A stretch of DNA of 64,000 nt from Rhea pennata (Eukaryota > Chordata > Aves > Rheiformes > Rheidae), in assembly GCF_028389875.1 (NCBI RefSeq), contig NC_084687.1, positions 4,500,157 to 4,564,156 of the forward strand. The letters run 5' to 3'. This document shows, piece after piece, positions 1-13,200 of this stretch. Both the position numbers and the translations under genes were made by a program. Within the stretch, counting starts at the first letter, position 1; every line of letters begins with the position of its first letter. The notes below the pieces were generated by a model. That model was not told the DNA's origin and ran no database searches. It saw only the letters and a program-made list of their open reading frames with translations.

Positions 1-559
1 CCCCGGTGAGCATCCCGGCAGGGAAGCTGGAGCACATCCAGCCGGGTGCTCCGCGCTCGGACGCGGCTTCGACGAACCCTCGCTGGCCGGGCCCTTCCGA
101 CAGCCGCGGCCAGCCGGGACGAGCGCGGCGAAGGAGATCATCCCGCGGGCGCTGCCGAGCACGGCCGCCGGGTTAGATCCAGACGGAGCCTCGCAGCGGC
201 GTCACTCCCGCGCGACGCGGCACGCACGCGGCCCCGCTCGCACGCCGTGCAATGCCGGATGGTCAGAGAGCAGCGAAACGCAGTGGCGTTAAAAAACGGC
301 CTTCGGGACACCCCCCCCCCGCAATGTCCTGTGCACGGGGCTGGGGACCCCGCAGGGACACGGAGCGGGAGCGACGGCGGCGAACCCCAGCGTGGCCCCC
401 GCGCGCTGCTGGTGCCGTCGGCACCTCCTGTCCGCGCGCCCCAAAGCATCGCCCCCAGGCACCAAACTCCGTGCTTCATTTGTTCACCCGTTAGGGAAAC
501 TGAGGCTCGGGAAGGGTGGGCAAGGCTCTCCCGGGGATGCACGGGGGGGCTCAGGAAAC

Positions 560-1173
560 CCCCTGGGCCCTGCCCGCGGGGCGGGAGCGGGGCGCCGAGC
601 CCCGCCGAGCCCCGCCGAGCCCCCCGGGCCCCGCCGAGCCCCCCGGGCCCCCGGGCCGCGGCGCCGCTTCCCCGCCCCGCTCGCCTCCGTCCCCCCGGGG
701 GAACTTTTCCGCCCCCTCCTCGGCTCGCTCCCTCCCTCCCGCCGCCGCAGAGCGGCTCCGCGCGGATTTTGCTGGTTGTTTGTTTGTTCTCGCAGTTGTT
801 GGGTTTTTTAAAAAAAAAAAAAAAGAGGGGGAAAAAAAAAAGAAGAAGAAAGAGAGAAAGGGAGCGGCGGGGGGGGGGGAGGCAAAACCCCGCGCACCCG
901 GGCGGCTTGTTGGAGGGCGCAGGAGCCGTGAGCGGCTCGGCTCGGCTCGGCTCGGCTCGGAGGAGCGGGGCGGCCCGACGGGGCGGCGGGCGGGGGCCCG
1001 GGCGGCCCGGGGCGGGGGCGGCGGGCGATGCGCGGGGGGCGGCGCGCGCCGGGCGCGGAGGCGGCGCCGCGGCCCCGCGGAGCCCAGGTGCGCGGGGCCG
1101 GGGCGGCGGGGCCGCGCCGAGCCGGGCCGCGCCGAGCCCGCTCTCGCCGCCGCAGCCCCCGCGCCCCTCTCCG
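560..1173 (+). promoter_or_regulatory. MDFI: MDFI CpG-island promoter and 5' UTR
   Basis: Extremely CpG-dense sequence leads into the MDFI start codon, with GC-box-like GGGGCGGGG runs around 965-1020 and a CGGCT pentamer repeat at 936-960. A TTTTTTAAAA tract near 805-815 is only weakly TATA-like. This is promoter-type sequence immediately upstream of exon 1; the exact start site is not visible. Positions 1-560 are also GC-rich and hold no gene I can recognise. A donor-like GGTGAGC at positions 5-11 could be the edge of an upstream non-coding exon, but nothing confirms that. Confidence 0.6.
811..890 (+). repeat. Polypurine tract (A-rich to AG-rich to G-rich)
   Basis: About 80 bases are almost uninterrupted purine: A runs, then GAAGAAGAAAGAGAGAAAGG, then a G run. 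The tract lies about 290 bases upstream of the MDFI start codon. Such tracts can form triplex DNA or exclude nucleosomes; that is inference here. Confidence 0.7.
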
Positions 1174-1243
1174 ATGTCCCAGGCCAGCAGCCACCGGCCG
1201 AGCCGCCCGGAGCCCCGCCGCGCCGAGCCGCCCCCGCCGCCAG
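1174..1243 (+). CDS. MDFI: MDFI coding exon 1
   Basis: This exon encodes 23 residues (MSQASS to a Pro run) plus the first base of a Glu codon. It ends at a good donor, CAG|GTACGC. It lies inside the CpG island at the left of the window. The assignment rests on similarity to the mammalian MDFI N-terminus and on a phase match with the exon at 12758. The transcription start and the 5' UTR boundary cannot be fixed. Confidence 0.85.
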
Positions 1244-4200
1244 GTACGCGGGGAGGCCGGGGGGGGGGGAGGAGTGTGCGCGCACGTCGGGGCAAGGGGG
1301 TGCGCGGCGGGAATGCACGGCCGGGGTGCGTGTGCGCGGCCGGGGCGCCTGTGCGCGGCTCCCTATGTGCGGGAGTGCACGGCCGGCGTGTGTGTGCACG
1401 GCCGGGGCGCGTGTGCGCGGCCGGGGCGCCTGTGCGCGGCTCCCTATGTGCGGGAGTGCACGGCCGGCGTGTGTGTGCACGGCCGGGGCGCGTGTGCGCG
1501 GCTCCCTATCTGCGGGAATGCACGGCCGGGGTGTGTGTGCGCGGCCGGGGTGTGTGTGCACGGCTGTGTGTGGGGGGGAATGCACGGCCGGGGCATATGT
1601 GCGCAGCCAGGGAGTGTGTGCACGGCTGTGTGTGTGGGGGAATGCACGGCCGGGGCATATGTGCGCAGCCAGGGAGTGTGTGCACGGCTCTGTGTGTGCG
1701 GGAATGCACGGCCAGGGCGTTTGTGCGCGGCCGGGGAGCCTGTGCGCGGCACCCTATGTGCGGGAATGCACGGCCGGGGTGTGTGTGCAAGGCTGGGGGG
1801 GGGGGGGGATGCACGGCCGGGGCGTATGTGCGCAGCCAGGGAGTGTGTGCACGGCTCTGTGTGGGGGGGAATGCACGGCCGGGGCGTGTGTGCGCGGCTC
1901 TGCGCGTGTGTGTGTGCGCGTCTGCACGTCTAGGGGCAAGGGGGTGCGTGGCTGGGGGGTTGTACGTGGCTGGAGTTGTGTTTGGGCGTATGGCTGTGTG
2001 TGCCTGGCTGGGGGTGAGTGTGTGTGGCTGGGTGTGTACGTGTCCATGGCTGGGTGTGTGCATGCAGTGCATGCACGGCCGTGCGTGTGTGTGCATGGCT
2101 CTGTGTGTGCGCGTGCTGTGGGGGGTGTGCCTGTGTGCGTGCCCAGGAATGCTTGAGTGAGTGTGCGTGCATGCGTGGCCGTGTGTTGTGCACGGCTCAG
2201 TGTGTGCGTGTGTTGTGCACAGGCGGGGAGTGTGTGCGTGCCTGGCGTTGGCGGTGCACACGCCGCGCTCCGTGTGCACACGGCTGAGGCAGCCTGCCCC
2301 GGGGGGAGTTCGCAGCACAAACTTTACAGCAGTTTCTGTAACTTTGCCAAGCGCACAGGACAGTCACGGCTCTGCTGGGACCGCGGCCGCCACGCTCACA
2401 CAGGCCGGATAAAACAGTCTGGGGGGGCTCAGAACACTGCGAGGGGGCTGGCGTCTAGCGTGGGGTGCAGACCCCACGAGGGGCTGGGGCGGTGGGGCCC
2501 TTCCCCACCCCACAGCATGGAGCAGGCTCAGCGGCCCCCTCGGATGGGGGGGGGGACAGCATCCACGAGAAGTGAATGGAAAAGTTTTCTGGGGTCCTTG
2601 TCTTCTTCCCCCGGCCAAGTGGAGTGCTGTGACACCAGCCAGGTCGGCTCCAGTGGTGGCAGCCTGCAAGCCCTCTGCGGAGGGTGGCTCACGTGTGCAT
2701 GCGTGTGTGCACGCCTGTGCATGTATGCAAGGCTCTTGGTTGAGCCCCAGGAGCTCTGCAGCCCGCTGAGCGGGGATTCTCCACCAGCCGGGTCTGCAGC
2801 ACAAGGAATTTTGCTGTTGTCTCGTGGCAGTCAATTCCCATCAAGTTTCATATGTGGGAATGACATTAAAGCCCAATGGTGGGAGAAAAATGCCTGGGCA
2901 GGAAGCCGAGAGCAAGAGGCAAAACCCCCTGTTGTGCCTGCTGCCAGACCAGACACAAAAGGGGCCAAATTCACCCCGGGACGAGCTCGCTGCTGAACTG
3001 ATTCAGCTGCTTTGCAAGAGGCTCCTTGGCAGCAGGCTGAGCTAAGCAGCAGTGGTGCTGTGCAAACGCTGGGCATCTTAACGCACAGAAAACGAGCGTA
3101 GTGCAGCTGGAGCTCTCCCGTGTTGGCTTTGGCCTGGAGCATGGCTGGGCCCAAGTTTTGGAGAATACATCCTCTTGTTCTCTTCCCCCTGCTTTTCCAG
3201 CTGGATGCGGCAGGCTCCGCTTCCCGGGCTGAGCTCTTACGCCGCTTTGTGCTGCTGAGCTGCTGCCGCGGGCCGGGGCCGGAGCAGCTGGAGGAGCTGC
3301 GTGCCGCTCGCTCTCCCTGGGGTGTCCGCAGTTCGCTCGCCCCTCCAGGTGGAAAATGCCGAGCTGCTGATGCAGGGGCCTAATGCAGAAAGTTTTTTTT
3401 GCACGGGAAATTTGTGCACTAACTAACTAGCGCGTTTTGTTTTAAAAAGCAGTTTAGAAATTTATTAAGCGCGGAGGGGAAACGGCCTCGTGACTTTTCC
3501 TTGTTGCCAGCTGGCCGCCCGAGCAGAGGTGCGTAGATAAAGCGCCCCGAGCGCGCTGATGTCCCGAGCGGGAGCAGCCAGGACCCCGGCCGAAGCCGCC
3601 ACGTCCCTGCAGCGAGGCCCGGCCGCGGGGGGCTGCTGCCTTCCCGCCGGCTCCCATGCCGGCCGCCGCTCTCCAGGGCTCGTGTCTCCTGGTGCAGCCC
3701 GGCCCCACGGCGGCGGGAACAGTGCGCCCTGAAATTAAAAGCACATGGGAATCGGAGGCCCCTTTGGAAGAGGAGCAGGGTAGCGGGCCTCCGTCTGCCG
3801 GGGGGGTTTGCTTGCTCCAGTGCTCGCTCCGCTCTTGCTGGTGTGGGAATCGTGTGCCAGGGTGGTCGCCGCAGGGACCTTGCTCTGCCCCGGCCGCCTG
3901 GGCCTTTCGGAGAGGCTGAGCCTCCGCTGGACCCCAGCGTGCCGTGCCGTGCCGAGCCGAGCCGAGCCGGCAGGCACCGGGGGGTCTCCGGCACAGCCTC
4001 CAATTCTGCCGCTCCTGGGGCTGAATTTTTGTGCAGAGAGGAAATCCCTGCCCCGTCTCGTCCAATGAAAGGGCTCCCAAGAGCAGCTTTCGGGCTGTGT
4101 GTCGCGAGCTTTGCGTTCGTGCTCGCGGCGCTTTTCGCTTTTTTTTTTTCCCCTTGCTGAGGGATGAATGGACACGGTCCGTTTTGTATTCCGTGCTTGC

Positions 4201-7200
4201 TTGGCCTCGTGACATCTCCATGCAAAAGCATTATCTCCTGGGCAACTTCCAGGGACTCTGTCACGCATAGCTCAGCCTGGGAATTTTTCCTTGAATCCCT
4301 TTCAGATGCTGTTGTGAACTAGTCCGGGATAATTCAGTAACGCGGAGCCGGTAAAAAGGGGAACGGAGGTGTTTGGTGACGGAGTGCTTTGGCTGAAGTT
4401 AGCGTGCCGCTGGCGGAGCCGGGCTCGCCTTGCCGGGCTCGCTCCCGCGTCCGGGCTGAGACGAAGGCCGGGATCGCGGCGTTTCTCCTGCGCCGGCTCT
4501 GGCGATCGGCCTCGTGCCGTCGCAGTCCAAAGCCTTGAAATAGCCGCAGGTGGCTTCTGGCGGGGCCTCGGAGAAAACAGGCAGTTGTTTGCCTACGTGT
4601 CGTGTTTGGGCCGTAGTTATTTTCTGGAAAAATTGAAAGGAAACAGGAGAAAGCAGAAAACCCTTTGGTTTGTGGGATGCCTTGTTTTCATTGCATCCTT
4701 CCTCCTCAGGGAGGAAGAGGAGGGGGAACGGAGCTGGCACGAGAGGGGTTTTCGTTACAGGGAGCAAACTGTCCTAAAGACCTCGGGAGCAAATAGTCTC
4801 CAGGAAGGGAGGTTTTCCGTCGAGTTTTGCTCTCCCCGTTCCTGCCCCGTCCTGCCGAGCTGGGGCCGTGCGGGCGCAGCCGGCGGCTCCGCTTGGCCGC
4901 GTTGCAGCCGCCAGCCCTGGGGAGCTCCTCTTCCCCCTTTCCCGTGGGACACCCGGGCCCCGGGCCGATGCCGTGCAGAAGCTCGGGTTTGCCGAGGTAA
5001 GGCGGCGTAACTGGAGCTTGAGTCTGCGTCCTGCCCTGGAAGCTGAAAGAAATAAGGTCAGCCCTCCCAAAAACCAAAATAACAGCGTCTTTGCACTGCT
5101 TTGAGTGAGCCTGGTTGCAGATCGGCATGCAGGCAGTCTAGAAGTGCAAAGGAAATGCAAAAAAGCCCATAAAGAAACAACCCTTCTACTTTCTTACCCC
5201 AGATTTAATAGGAAAACTTTGGATGCCAAAAGATTCATTTCCTTTTTTTCTTTCTTCCTCAGTTTCTCGGCTGCTTGTGAAAACGTTGCATTTATTTTTA
5301 TATTTTTTCTCTACTTTTTTTCTTTAAACAAAGAAAACCTTAAAAAATAAGACGCAGATTTTTGGCTTTTTCTTTTTTTTTATATGTTTCAGATTTTGTG
5401 CAGAACAACGCAGGCCCTTCGGGGCTCTGCTTTTCGCCACCCGAGCGTCCCATTCCCGCTCCAGCTTCTAATTGAATTTCCTCGGAAAGTGCCTGCCTAG
5501 AGTCTATTAGTTGCAGAAACCCTAACTGTCCTCTTGGCGTTTTCTGTAGTTTCTCTAATTTTTCCCAGAACTGCGCCTCGCTCACAGCGCAGCCCCTTCC
5601 CGGAGGTGAACCCACGAAGCCACCCTGCCCCGGGGCTCCCGGGCTCGGCTCGGGAGCGGAGCGGCTCCAGATTAAGCCTCGTGGGTGCCTGGCTTTGCGC
5701 CGGCCATTTGCAACCGCTCCGCTACCCGCAGGGGTGGAAACGAGCTGGTGGACCCGCTCCGTGCCGTGGCCACCTTGCCTGGCTCTGGATAGGCAACCTG
5801 GCTGGAGAGGGACCTTCTCCCTCCTCTCCTCCTCAGCTCGGAGCAGGGCTTGGTCGTGCGCGGGTGGCTCCGGGCGGCCGATCCAGCTGATTTCCCGGCG
5901 GGGCAGGCTGTGCCGCCCCGGGCGGGAAGGTGTTCACCCAGTTTGGCCGCTTTCGGCTCCCCGGGCTGGGCTCCTGATGTAAGGAGGCAGCAGATTTGCA
6001 TCGAAAGGAAGCGGGTCGGCTCGGTGACTCGCGAGCGATTACTCACTCCACCCTCATGGCTTCATCCTTGGACGGCCTCGCAGTCCTTAGTTCAGCGAGT
6101 AGGCATGCTGCTACCCAGCGAGCCGTGCCCTGACCTTTCCAGAAGAGCTCATTTTCACATCACCCCATCCCAGTTTAGGAAGAACTGCGCTCTGGGCCCA
6201 AGCTCTGGGTATCTGAGCTAAGAAAAAATCCCAAGCCTGTGAGTAGCCTTCCTCAGCAGGAAGGGTTGAGCACCAGGGCTGCAAAGTTCTGGGCTCCGTC
6301 ACCTTGGACAAGTCCCCTTTGCGTGCCTCAGCTTCCCCCCTAGGACGAGCGGCGAGAAGGCTCTGCTTCGCAGTGGCTTAGAGCTGTGGTTGTGCTCATG
6401 TCACATATATCAAGGCCAGGTAACGTGTGATGGGCACCGGCTTAAAACCGTGAGCTGACTAGATCTCAGGATGAAGGGTGCCATATAAGTGCAAATTATT
6501 ATTCTTGTTAATAATGATGTCCACCAGCTCACATTTATCTACTCCTCAATTAACTTTTTTTTAAGGACCCTTAGCAGGTTAGAAAGACACAAATTTTCCC
6601 TGGCAGAACCTGTGCTGGTTTGACCCTGTAAGGTTAGGCAATTACTGTACTGGCATGGTTCTTAATTAGACTCTCCATAATTTTCCCTAGCACGGTGGTG
6701 TGGCTTGTTGCTCTGTAATTCCCAGAATCTCCTTGGATCTGATAGACATCACAGCAGCAGCTTTTCAAGCTTCAAGGATAATTGCATGACCTTAAGGATA
6801 CTTTGCATGTTGGAGGACAGCCTCCCATAGCCTTCTTCCACACCAGTCTCCTCCCGGCCTGAGCGTTTTATGTCTCTATGGCTCGCAAGGTGTGTTAGGC
6901 TGCTCCAGAGAGGCACGAACGCAGGAGGGTGGTCCTTGAAGTCAACGAAAGTTGACTCAACCCCAGGTGGGCTCTTTGGGCCTTTGTTCTTATCTGGCAT
7001 GCCAGTCAACTCGTGACCCCACGATGTGTTTGGGATGCTATACATTGCTCCATAATTTTCTCCAGGCAGTCATCAGGCCCTATCTCCCACAGGTGGGTTG
7101 GCCTAGCAGCTAGGGTGCAGAAAGCTAGGTCTTACTGGTTCTGCTAGATCTATTTTGTGTCCTGGGGCAAATCACATTGTCCCATGTCGTACAGTTTGGG

Positions 7201-10200
7201 CTCAGTGCGTTTGGCATAGAGCTTGCTTCTTCCCTTGCATTTGTAGCACGTGAGGAACCTGAACACCACCTTAGTACACGTATGTTAACCATATTCTTGC
7301 TGCATAAGAAAGTTCCTGCAGTGGCGGAGCTGCATTCTTCTCTCGTGCTCTTAAACACGACAAAACTTCCTGGCTCCACGAGGAACCGGCAGCTTTAAGG
7401 GTGCAAGGGAAAGCAGTGATTTTCCTCCTACTCTTTCCAGCAGGCTCAAGGCTCCTGCCATGGGGTTTGGCTTTACTGCCGAGACCTGTTGGTGGGTTTC
7501 TGTTACCACTATGTAGACCATGGGGCTCGCTAGGTCTTGGACAGCAATTAGCACCAGCCCAGCAGGAATCTCTTCATGGATTTTGCTTCCAGGGAGCTAA
7601 TTTAGCATAAAGCAAACAGCTGCTTTTTTGTAGTAAAGGTGCATCCACGTAGACCATGGTGAAATCACGCTGCCGTGCTGGAGCTGGGAGTAGAGGCAGT
7701 GTCATCTGAGCAGTGATCTTCTTTCTTATCGTCCCTGCAGTCCCTTCTCGGCGGTTATCCAAGCAGGCTGATGCCTGAGCCCTCGCTCAGCCCCGTGCGT
7801 GGCTTGGCAGCTGTGGTTTGATGCTTTTCCTCACTTTTGGAGGCGTCAGGTTATTCCCCGCCACCCCTGGCATCCTTGCTGGGAGCCCTCGGGTCGGAGC
7901 AGCTCTTCCATGAGGGCTTTGGGGGCGACTTGCACCTCCTTCGTGGGGGCCGTGTGGGTTGGTGAGGCTCCTCCAGGACATCGGTGCCACAGCAGCGGGG
8001 TCTGCAGCGAGGCCCAGGCACAGTCGGTGCCCAAACCTTCCTCGGAGTTGGGATTTTGTTGCGGGAGGAGGTGTTTGTCCCAGCTCCAGGGCACTTTCAG
8101 CCAGGGTCAAATGTTGCTGCCTCCGTCATGAGCCTGGCCGTAAGCGAAGGGGCAGAAATAGCGCGTTGGATGGGACCTGCTCTTCCTCCCTGCAGCCGGG
8201 GAACCACGGCCAAGAACTCGTTACGGTTGCCCGTGCCTGGCGTTTTTGTACCTCCTCCTGAACCAGGTGCCGTGAACCTTCCGTGGACCCCGGAGAACGG
8301 CCTGCATAGACACTGGTTCTGTTTGACCGTCCCTAAATCCCTCTCTGCCTACCCACCCGATCGCTATAAATAACAAATAATAACAACTCCGAAGCTGGCA
8401 AGATATTTGGGGTTTTGTGGGTTATTTTTTTTGCTTTGTTTTGCTTTTTGTGTTTAGGAAGTCACTTTTCATAGAAACCAGTGTTTTTGACCAGATTCCT
8501 CATTGTCCCAGAACTGAAATGTTTTACAAAGCATGGCCCAGGTGAGCAGGGAGACGCTGGGGTAAGCGCTTTCCGCGGGATGGCGGAGCGGCCGAGCCTG
8601 GGAAGCAGAACCGTTTGACACGTCCAGGACTCTGGTCTTGCTCTTCCTTCCCCTCCCTCCTGCTCTTTTCCTTTCTCCGAATATCACTGAATCCGAAATG
8701 CTTTGGTGCATTAATTTCAGACTGAATGTAAATAAGCTGGTTGGATTTCTCCCAGTTCAGCAAACTTTCAACCCAGAATTTTGATTTTCTCCGGTCTGGC
8801 TCGTGGGATTGGAAGCATTTGCTTCAGCACTGTCTCTTCGGCACTTGAAACCACTGAATCAAGCTCTAAAATATCCCTTGAATAAATCAGGCAACCACCT
8901 GATTGGGCCGGGCCGCGCACGGGGGAGAACGGACAGAGATTACGCACTCGTTTTATCTGCGCAGAGCAGGTTAGAAAGCTCCCAAACTAAATATTGCTGC
9001 AAGGTGCCGTGTTGTTAATGGCAAACGCCTCGCTAGACTGTCTTTGTTTGCGTCTCCGTCCGACGTTATCTCTTCCCTAACCAGCCATTCCTGAGGGATT
9101 AAAGGGAGAGAAGGGGGGAGGCAAGAGGCTCCCCTGAGCTGCTGCAGGTCGGCAGGAGACGCAGCCCGCGGGGTGAGATTGGGATGCTCGGCGGCTCCGG
9201 GAGAGCTTGGATGTGGATCCAGATGTGCCAAGACCCTTCTCCCTCCCTGCTGGACCGGGAAGACCTCATCCAAACACGCAGCCTGGTGCAGGAACGGGAT
9301 TTGCTTTGGAGCTCGGTGGCCCAAACGCGTCGTAGCTCCGGCACGTTGTGCTCTGGTGCGGTCACCGGGACGCGCCGTGTCCTTGAGGTGTCCGTCCATC
9401 GCCGGGTGCGAGGTTGCTTGCTTTTTCCTCTGTAGCCAAAGGTACCGCGGGGCCGGAGGAGGATCAGAAGACTGATCAGAAGTCCAGACCTGGAAGGGTT
9501 TGACCCATCTCTAGTTCTGCAGCTTTCCAGACCCTCCCTTGGGGAGCAGCTAGGGAGCGGGACCTGGGACGTGCACGCAAGGCGCCTGTGGCCACCCGGG
9601 CTTGTGCCCGGTCCCAGGGACGCGCCTGGTGAGCTGAGTTCATGCTGACTGCGGTTTATCCCCTGTTTACGCTTGCTGCGAGATTCTGCCCCGTCCGACC
9701 GGCTGCTGACGCCGTGCGATTCCCTTGTTTGTCCAGCGCCGGGCAGATGGGTCGGCTCGATCCTGCAAGCTCCCCGTGACTCAAGCGCGCCTCCCACCCG
9801 CGACACGCGGGCTTTCCTCCCGCTCGGGACAGCGTTTGGTCACGGCTCCGGTGGATGCCGGCGGTACGGTCGGAGCCGTTCCCGAAGCCGGTCCTCCTCG
9901 GAAGAGCCCGGCCGTGCCCGGCGATACGTTCATCTTCTGCATTTTGCTCCGCAGGAGAGTTGCAAGCTACGTGGTTATAGCACGTGGGCGTTTATAGCTT
10001 ATTTTACGTCTCTCTCTCACCAGCTCTTTCTGCTTCTGCCCCTCTTGTTTGGCCATTTGATAGACTTTGCAGCCCAGTGATTTCTGCAGGCTTTTCTAAA
10101 TAGCCCTTTTTGACTTCGTAATTGGGGAGAACGGGCAGAAGACCCGACCAGCGAGCATCTCCCAAGCTCGGCGGGTGACAGGAGCTCCACGGCTTTCCTC

Positions 10201-13200
10201 GTCTCCGCGACCCTAGGGCAGCGCTGTGATGTTCTGAGGCCTGACATGCCTTTTCTTTTTTTTTTTTTTTTTTTAAATACTTCGTTATCTCTCTCCTCGT
10301 AAATGAAATGGCCGTGTCAGCTTCCCCAGGCAGCGTCGCCGTTGGTTTCTCCCGCGTATTTTGGGAGCGGTCGTGCAGCCGCTGGGCTGGGTTAGCGCTG
10401 GGGCGTCTTCGTGCTCCCCGCAGTTCGCGGGGACTCGGGGGGTTTCCACCTCGGAGCATCAGGGTGGGAAACGAGTCGTGTGAACCCTCTTCCCAGGGGC
10501 GTACGGCCGAGTTTGACTGTAGCGGGGGCTGCAAAGCCCTCGGGTAAGAAACTGGGAGGGGGGATGGCGTTTTAGCGACTGCTGCCTTGAAAGGGCTTTT
10601 TGGCCAGGAGGAGGAGGGCGCGGGGCCCCGTCTGCCCCCGGGGCTCGACACAGGGAAGGACCCGCTTGCCCGAATTCCTGCCCCGTCTATTTTTGCCCCT
10701 CTTGCGGCCGGCTTGTTGCAGTGGGAGTTAATTTAATTGCCAGCTTCCTCCCCGCGTCGCTGCGGCCGGGCGCGAGACCTCTCGCTGTGCAGCGTAATTA
10801 CATGGGCGAAGCGGACGTGGCAGCACCGAAGCTCGTCTCGGGAGCGTCCGGACCGGCGCGATCCCGGCGCCGCTCCTGTCCGCGGGGCTCCTTCTCCGAG
10901 CGGACCGTCTTTGCCCTCGATCCGCTGGGGACTGGAGGGACGGAGGGACGTGGCCGAGGCAGCGCGGGGCTCGGAGCAGAGCGGCGATGGGAGCCCGCAA
11001 GCCCTGAGCCCTTGCTGTTAGCTTGTGCCGTTGCTTTTGAAACGCTGTGTGTGTTCCGGGCATCTTATTTTGGGGTTTTTTTTTGTTTGTTTGTTTTTTG
11101 CATGCGTCGCAGCAGGAGCAGAGCCTGCGCCAGCTCCCCGGGGACGCCGATGCCCGACGGCGCAGTCCCGTTCCCGTCCGGCGGCTCGGGAACGCGCCCT
11201 CCCGTTGCTCCAACCACCTCCGACTCGGGACTTGGTTCAAAGCTCCCGAGCCGTCAGGTTTAAGAGGCTTCAGATCGAGCGATGACTGAGCTGTGCAGCT
11301 CTGACACAGGCCAGTCCAGGTTGGGGCATGACTGAGCCCTGGCAGGAGCTGGGACTCAGCCGCGTGCGGTTATTATTCACCCATCCACCACACCTATGTG
11401 CAAACACCTAGGGGTAGGGCACAGCCGGCTCCCTCCTCTCCGTTTTGCTCTGGGCTTTCGGAGGAGCATGGCAACGCGTTTTCTGCCCTCCTTTCTGGGG
11501 TTCCCGTACTCCCGCTCCGGTCGGGTTTTGGAGCCAGTAGCTCTGTGCAAAATTCAGCTGGAGCTGCTGAATTTCTTTTGGTTTTGCACCAAAATCGCCA
11601 CGCCTGTGTGAATGTCCTGCAGGAGGGATCAGGGTTGCAGCGAGCGGGGCTCTGCAGACCTTGCTCTGGAAGATTTCTCAGGAAAAGACGATTAATTTAT
11701 CTTGGGCCAGGTGCCTTTTGCACCGGAGAGGAATCACGCGTTCACTCTGTAAAATAGTTTTAAAAACAAACAAAAACCAGAGGGTGATTATTTCTTTCCT
11801 ACCAAGTTCGGTTCCATAAGGGGCTTTTGTCTTAGCGTGGAAACCGTAAACCAGGCCAAGTTTTCTGGGACTCGGCAAAGCGAGCAAACTGCTAACGCCT
11901 TCCCAGCCGCCGGCGAGGCTGCGGCCGCCAGGGTGGGTTTTTCCTTCGGAGTGAGCCCCGGGCGCGTCGGGACCCCGGGGGGAAAGCGGGGCGGAGGGCT
12001 CGGCGTGCGCGGAGCGCCCGAGGCTGCTCGCGTTGCGCCCCGCTGCCCTCGCCCGCCTGCGTGTACGACCTCTTGTTACAGCCGGGGAAATTATGGGTGG
12101 TTGGTCTCCCTGTCCACTCCCAAGGTATAATTTAGTTTTATATAAAGTGCGGTCCGGCCCCTGTTTGCAAACCGATGCTATTCTGGGAGCTGAGGGAGGG
12201 AGGGCGGGCAGCGGGGAGGGGGCTCGCGGCCTGGGTTTTGCTAAGGGATGTGCAAAATTGTTTTTTTTTCCCCCTCTCCACCCCCCCCAAGCCGTGGTGG
12301 GGAACAGAGCACCTCTCGTCTCGGTGCCCCGCAGGCTTCGCTTCGCCCTGCCGAAGCTGCGGGGCGGGAGCCGGCAGCCGGCTCTGCGCTGGGATGAACG
12401 TGGCCCTTTTGCAAGGCGGGGGAAATATCCAGCTTGAGATGCTGAGTGTAACCAGACCCCCGGCTTCTTTTCGGCGGAGGAATGCGGGAGCCTGGGGAGG
12501 GCTTTTGGGAGGCGGCAGAGGCAGGAGGACGCGGTTCGCCTCCGCAAACGGAGCCCCGAAGCACCCGCTGATGCCCGCGGTGCGATTGCAGCGCCCCGGC
12601 GGCTGGGCCGGTCCGCGCCAGCCGAGGGCCTGGCTCCGGGTTTCTGGGGGTCTTGGTGAATATCAGGCCGTGCCTCGATGCCTGGGGGAGCCGCCGGGGC
12701 CCGTGGCTCGGTGCGCCGTGGCCGAGGCTCTGGGCTCAAACCCTGCTTCTCTTGCAGAGGAGGATGGGACCCCGTGGCAGCACCCGGCGGCAGCGCCGGC
12801 CGAGCTCCGGCCCCCCGCCCGCCCCGCTCCCGGCCCTGCGGCGGCGAAGAAGGAGAAGCTCCCGGAAGACGACGAGTCCCGAAAAGTCCTGACGAACGGA
12901 GCGGCGCCGGCCGGCACCAAGGCCCGGCCCGAGCTCACGGGCGCTGCCGAAGCTGTGACGTGTGAGTCGCTCCGCGCCGTGCCGCGCCGTGCCGTGCCGT
13001 GCCGGCGGGTCCCGGCCGAGACGTGCAGCTCCCGGCACCTGGGTCGTGCGGGCAGGAAGCGCCTCTCGGCTTGGGGCAGCCCGTGCCTTGGCACGTGCAG
13101 GGCAAGGAGGGCACGAGGCTCCCGCAGAGCTGTTGCACCTCGGCCCGTCTCGCGCTGGCGGGTCCGCGGGATGCTCCTGCTCCCGAAACGGGGCTCGCTG

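Larger units (their letters stand above)
1244..12757 (+). other. MDFI: MDFI intron 1
   Basis: An 11.5 kb intron. Its first 700 bases are a GC/TG minisatellite. The rest is GC-rich with AT-richer islands near 5.2-5.4 kb and 8.7-9.0 kb. Ancient SINE and CR1-like remnants cluster at 6.26-7.2 kb. I see no coding exon. The many open frames show no domain, no codon bias and no matching splice sites. Confidence 0.8.

Noticed and set aside
46-2160. 704-codon plus-strand frame rich in Cys, Val and Gly at its end
   Set aside because: It runs through the MDFI promoter, exon 1, a splice donor and the 62-bp minisatellite. Only codons from 1174 to 1243 are used.
3141-3383. ATG with good context opening an 80-codon frame with a signal-peptide-like start (MAGPKFWRIHPLVLFPLLFQ)
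   Set aside because: It lies in MDFI intron 1, the hydrophobic run is a T-rich tract, the remainder has no motif, and there is no promoter or poly(A) signal nearby.
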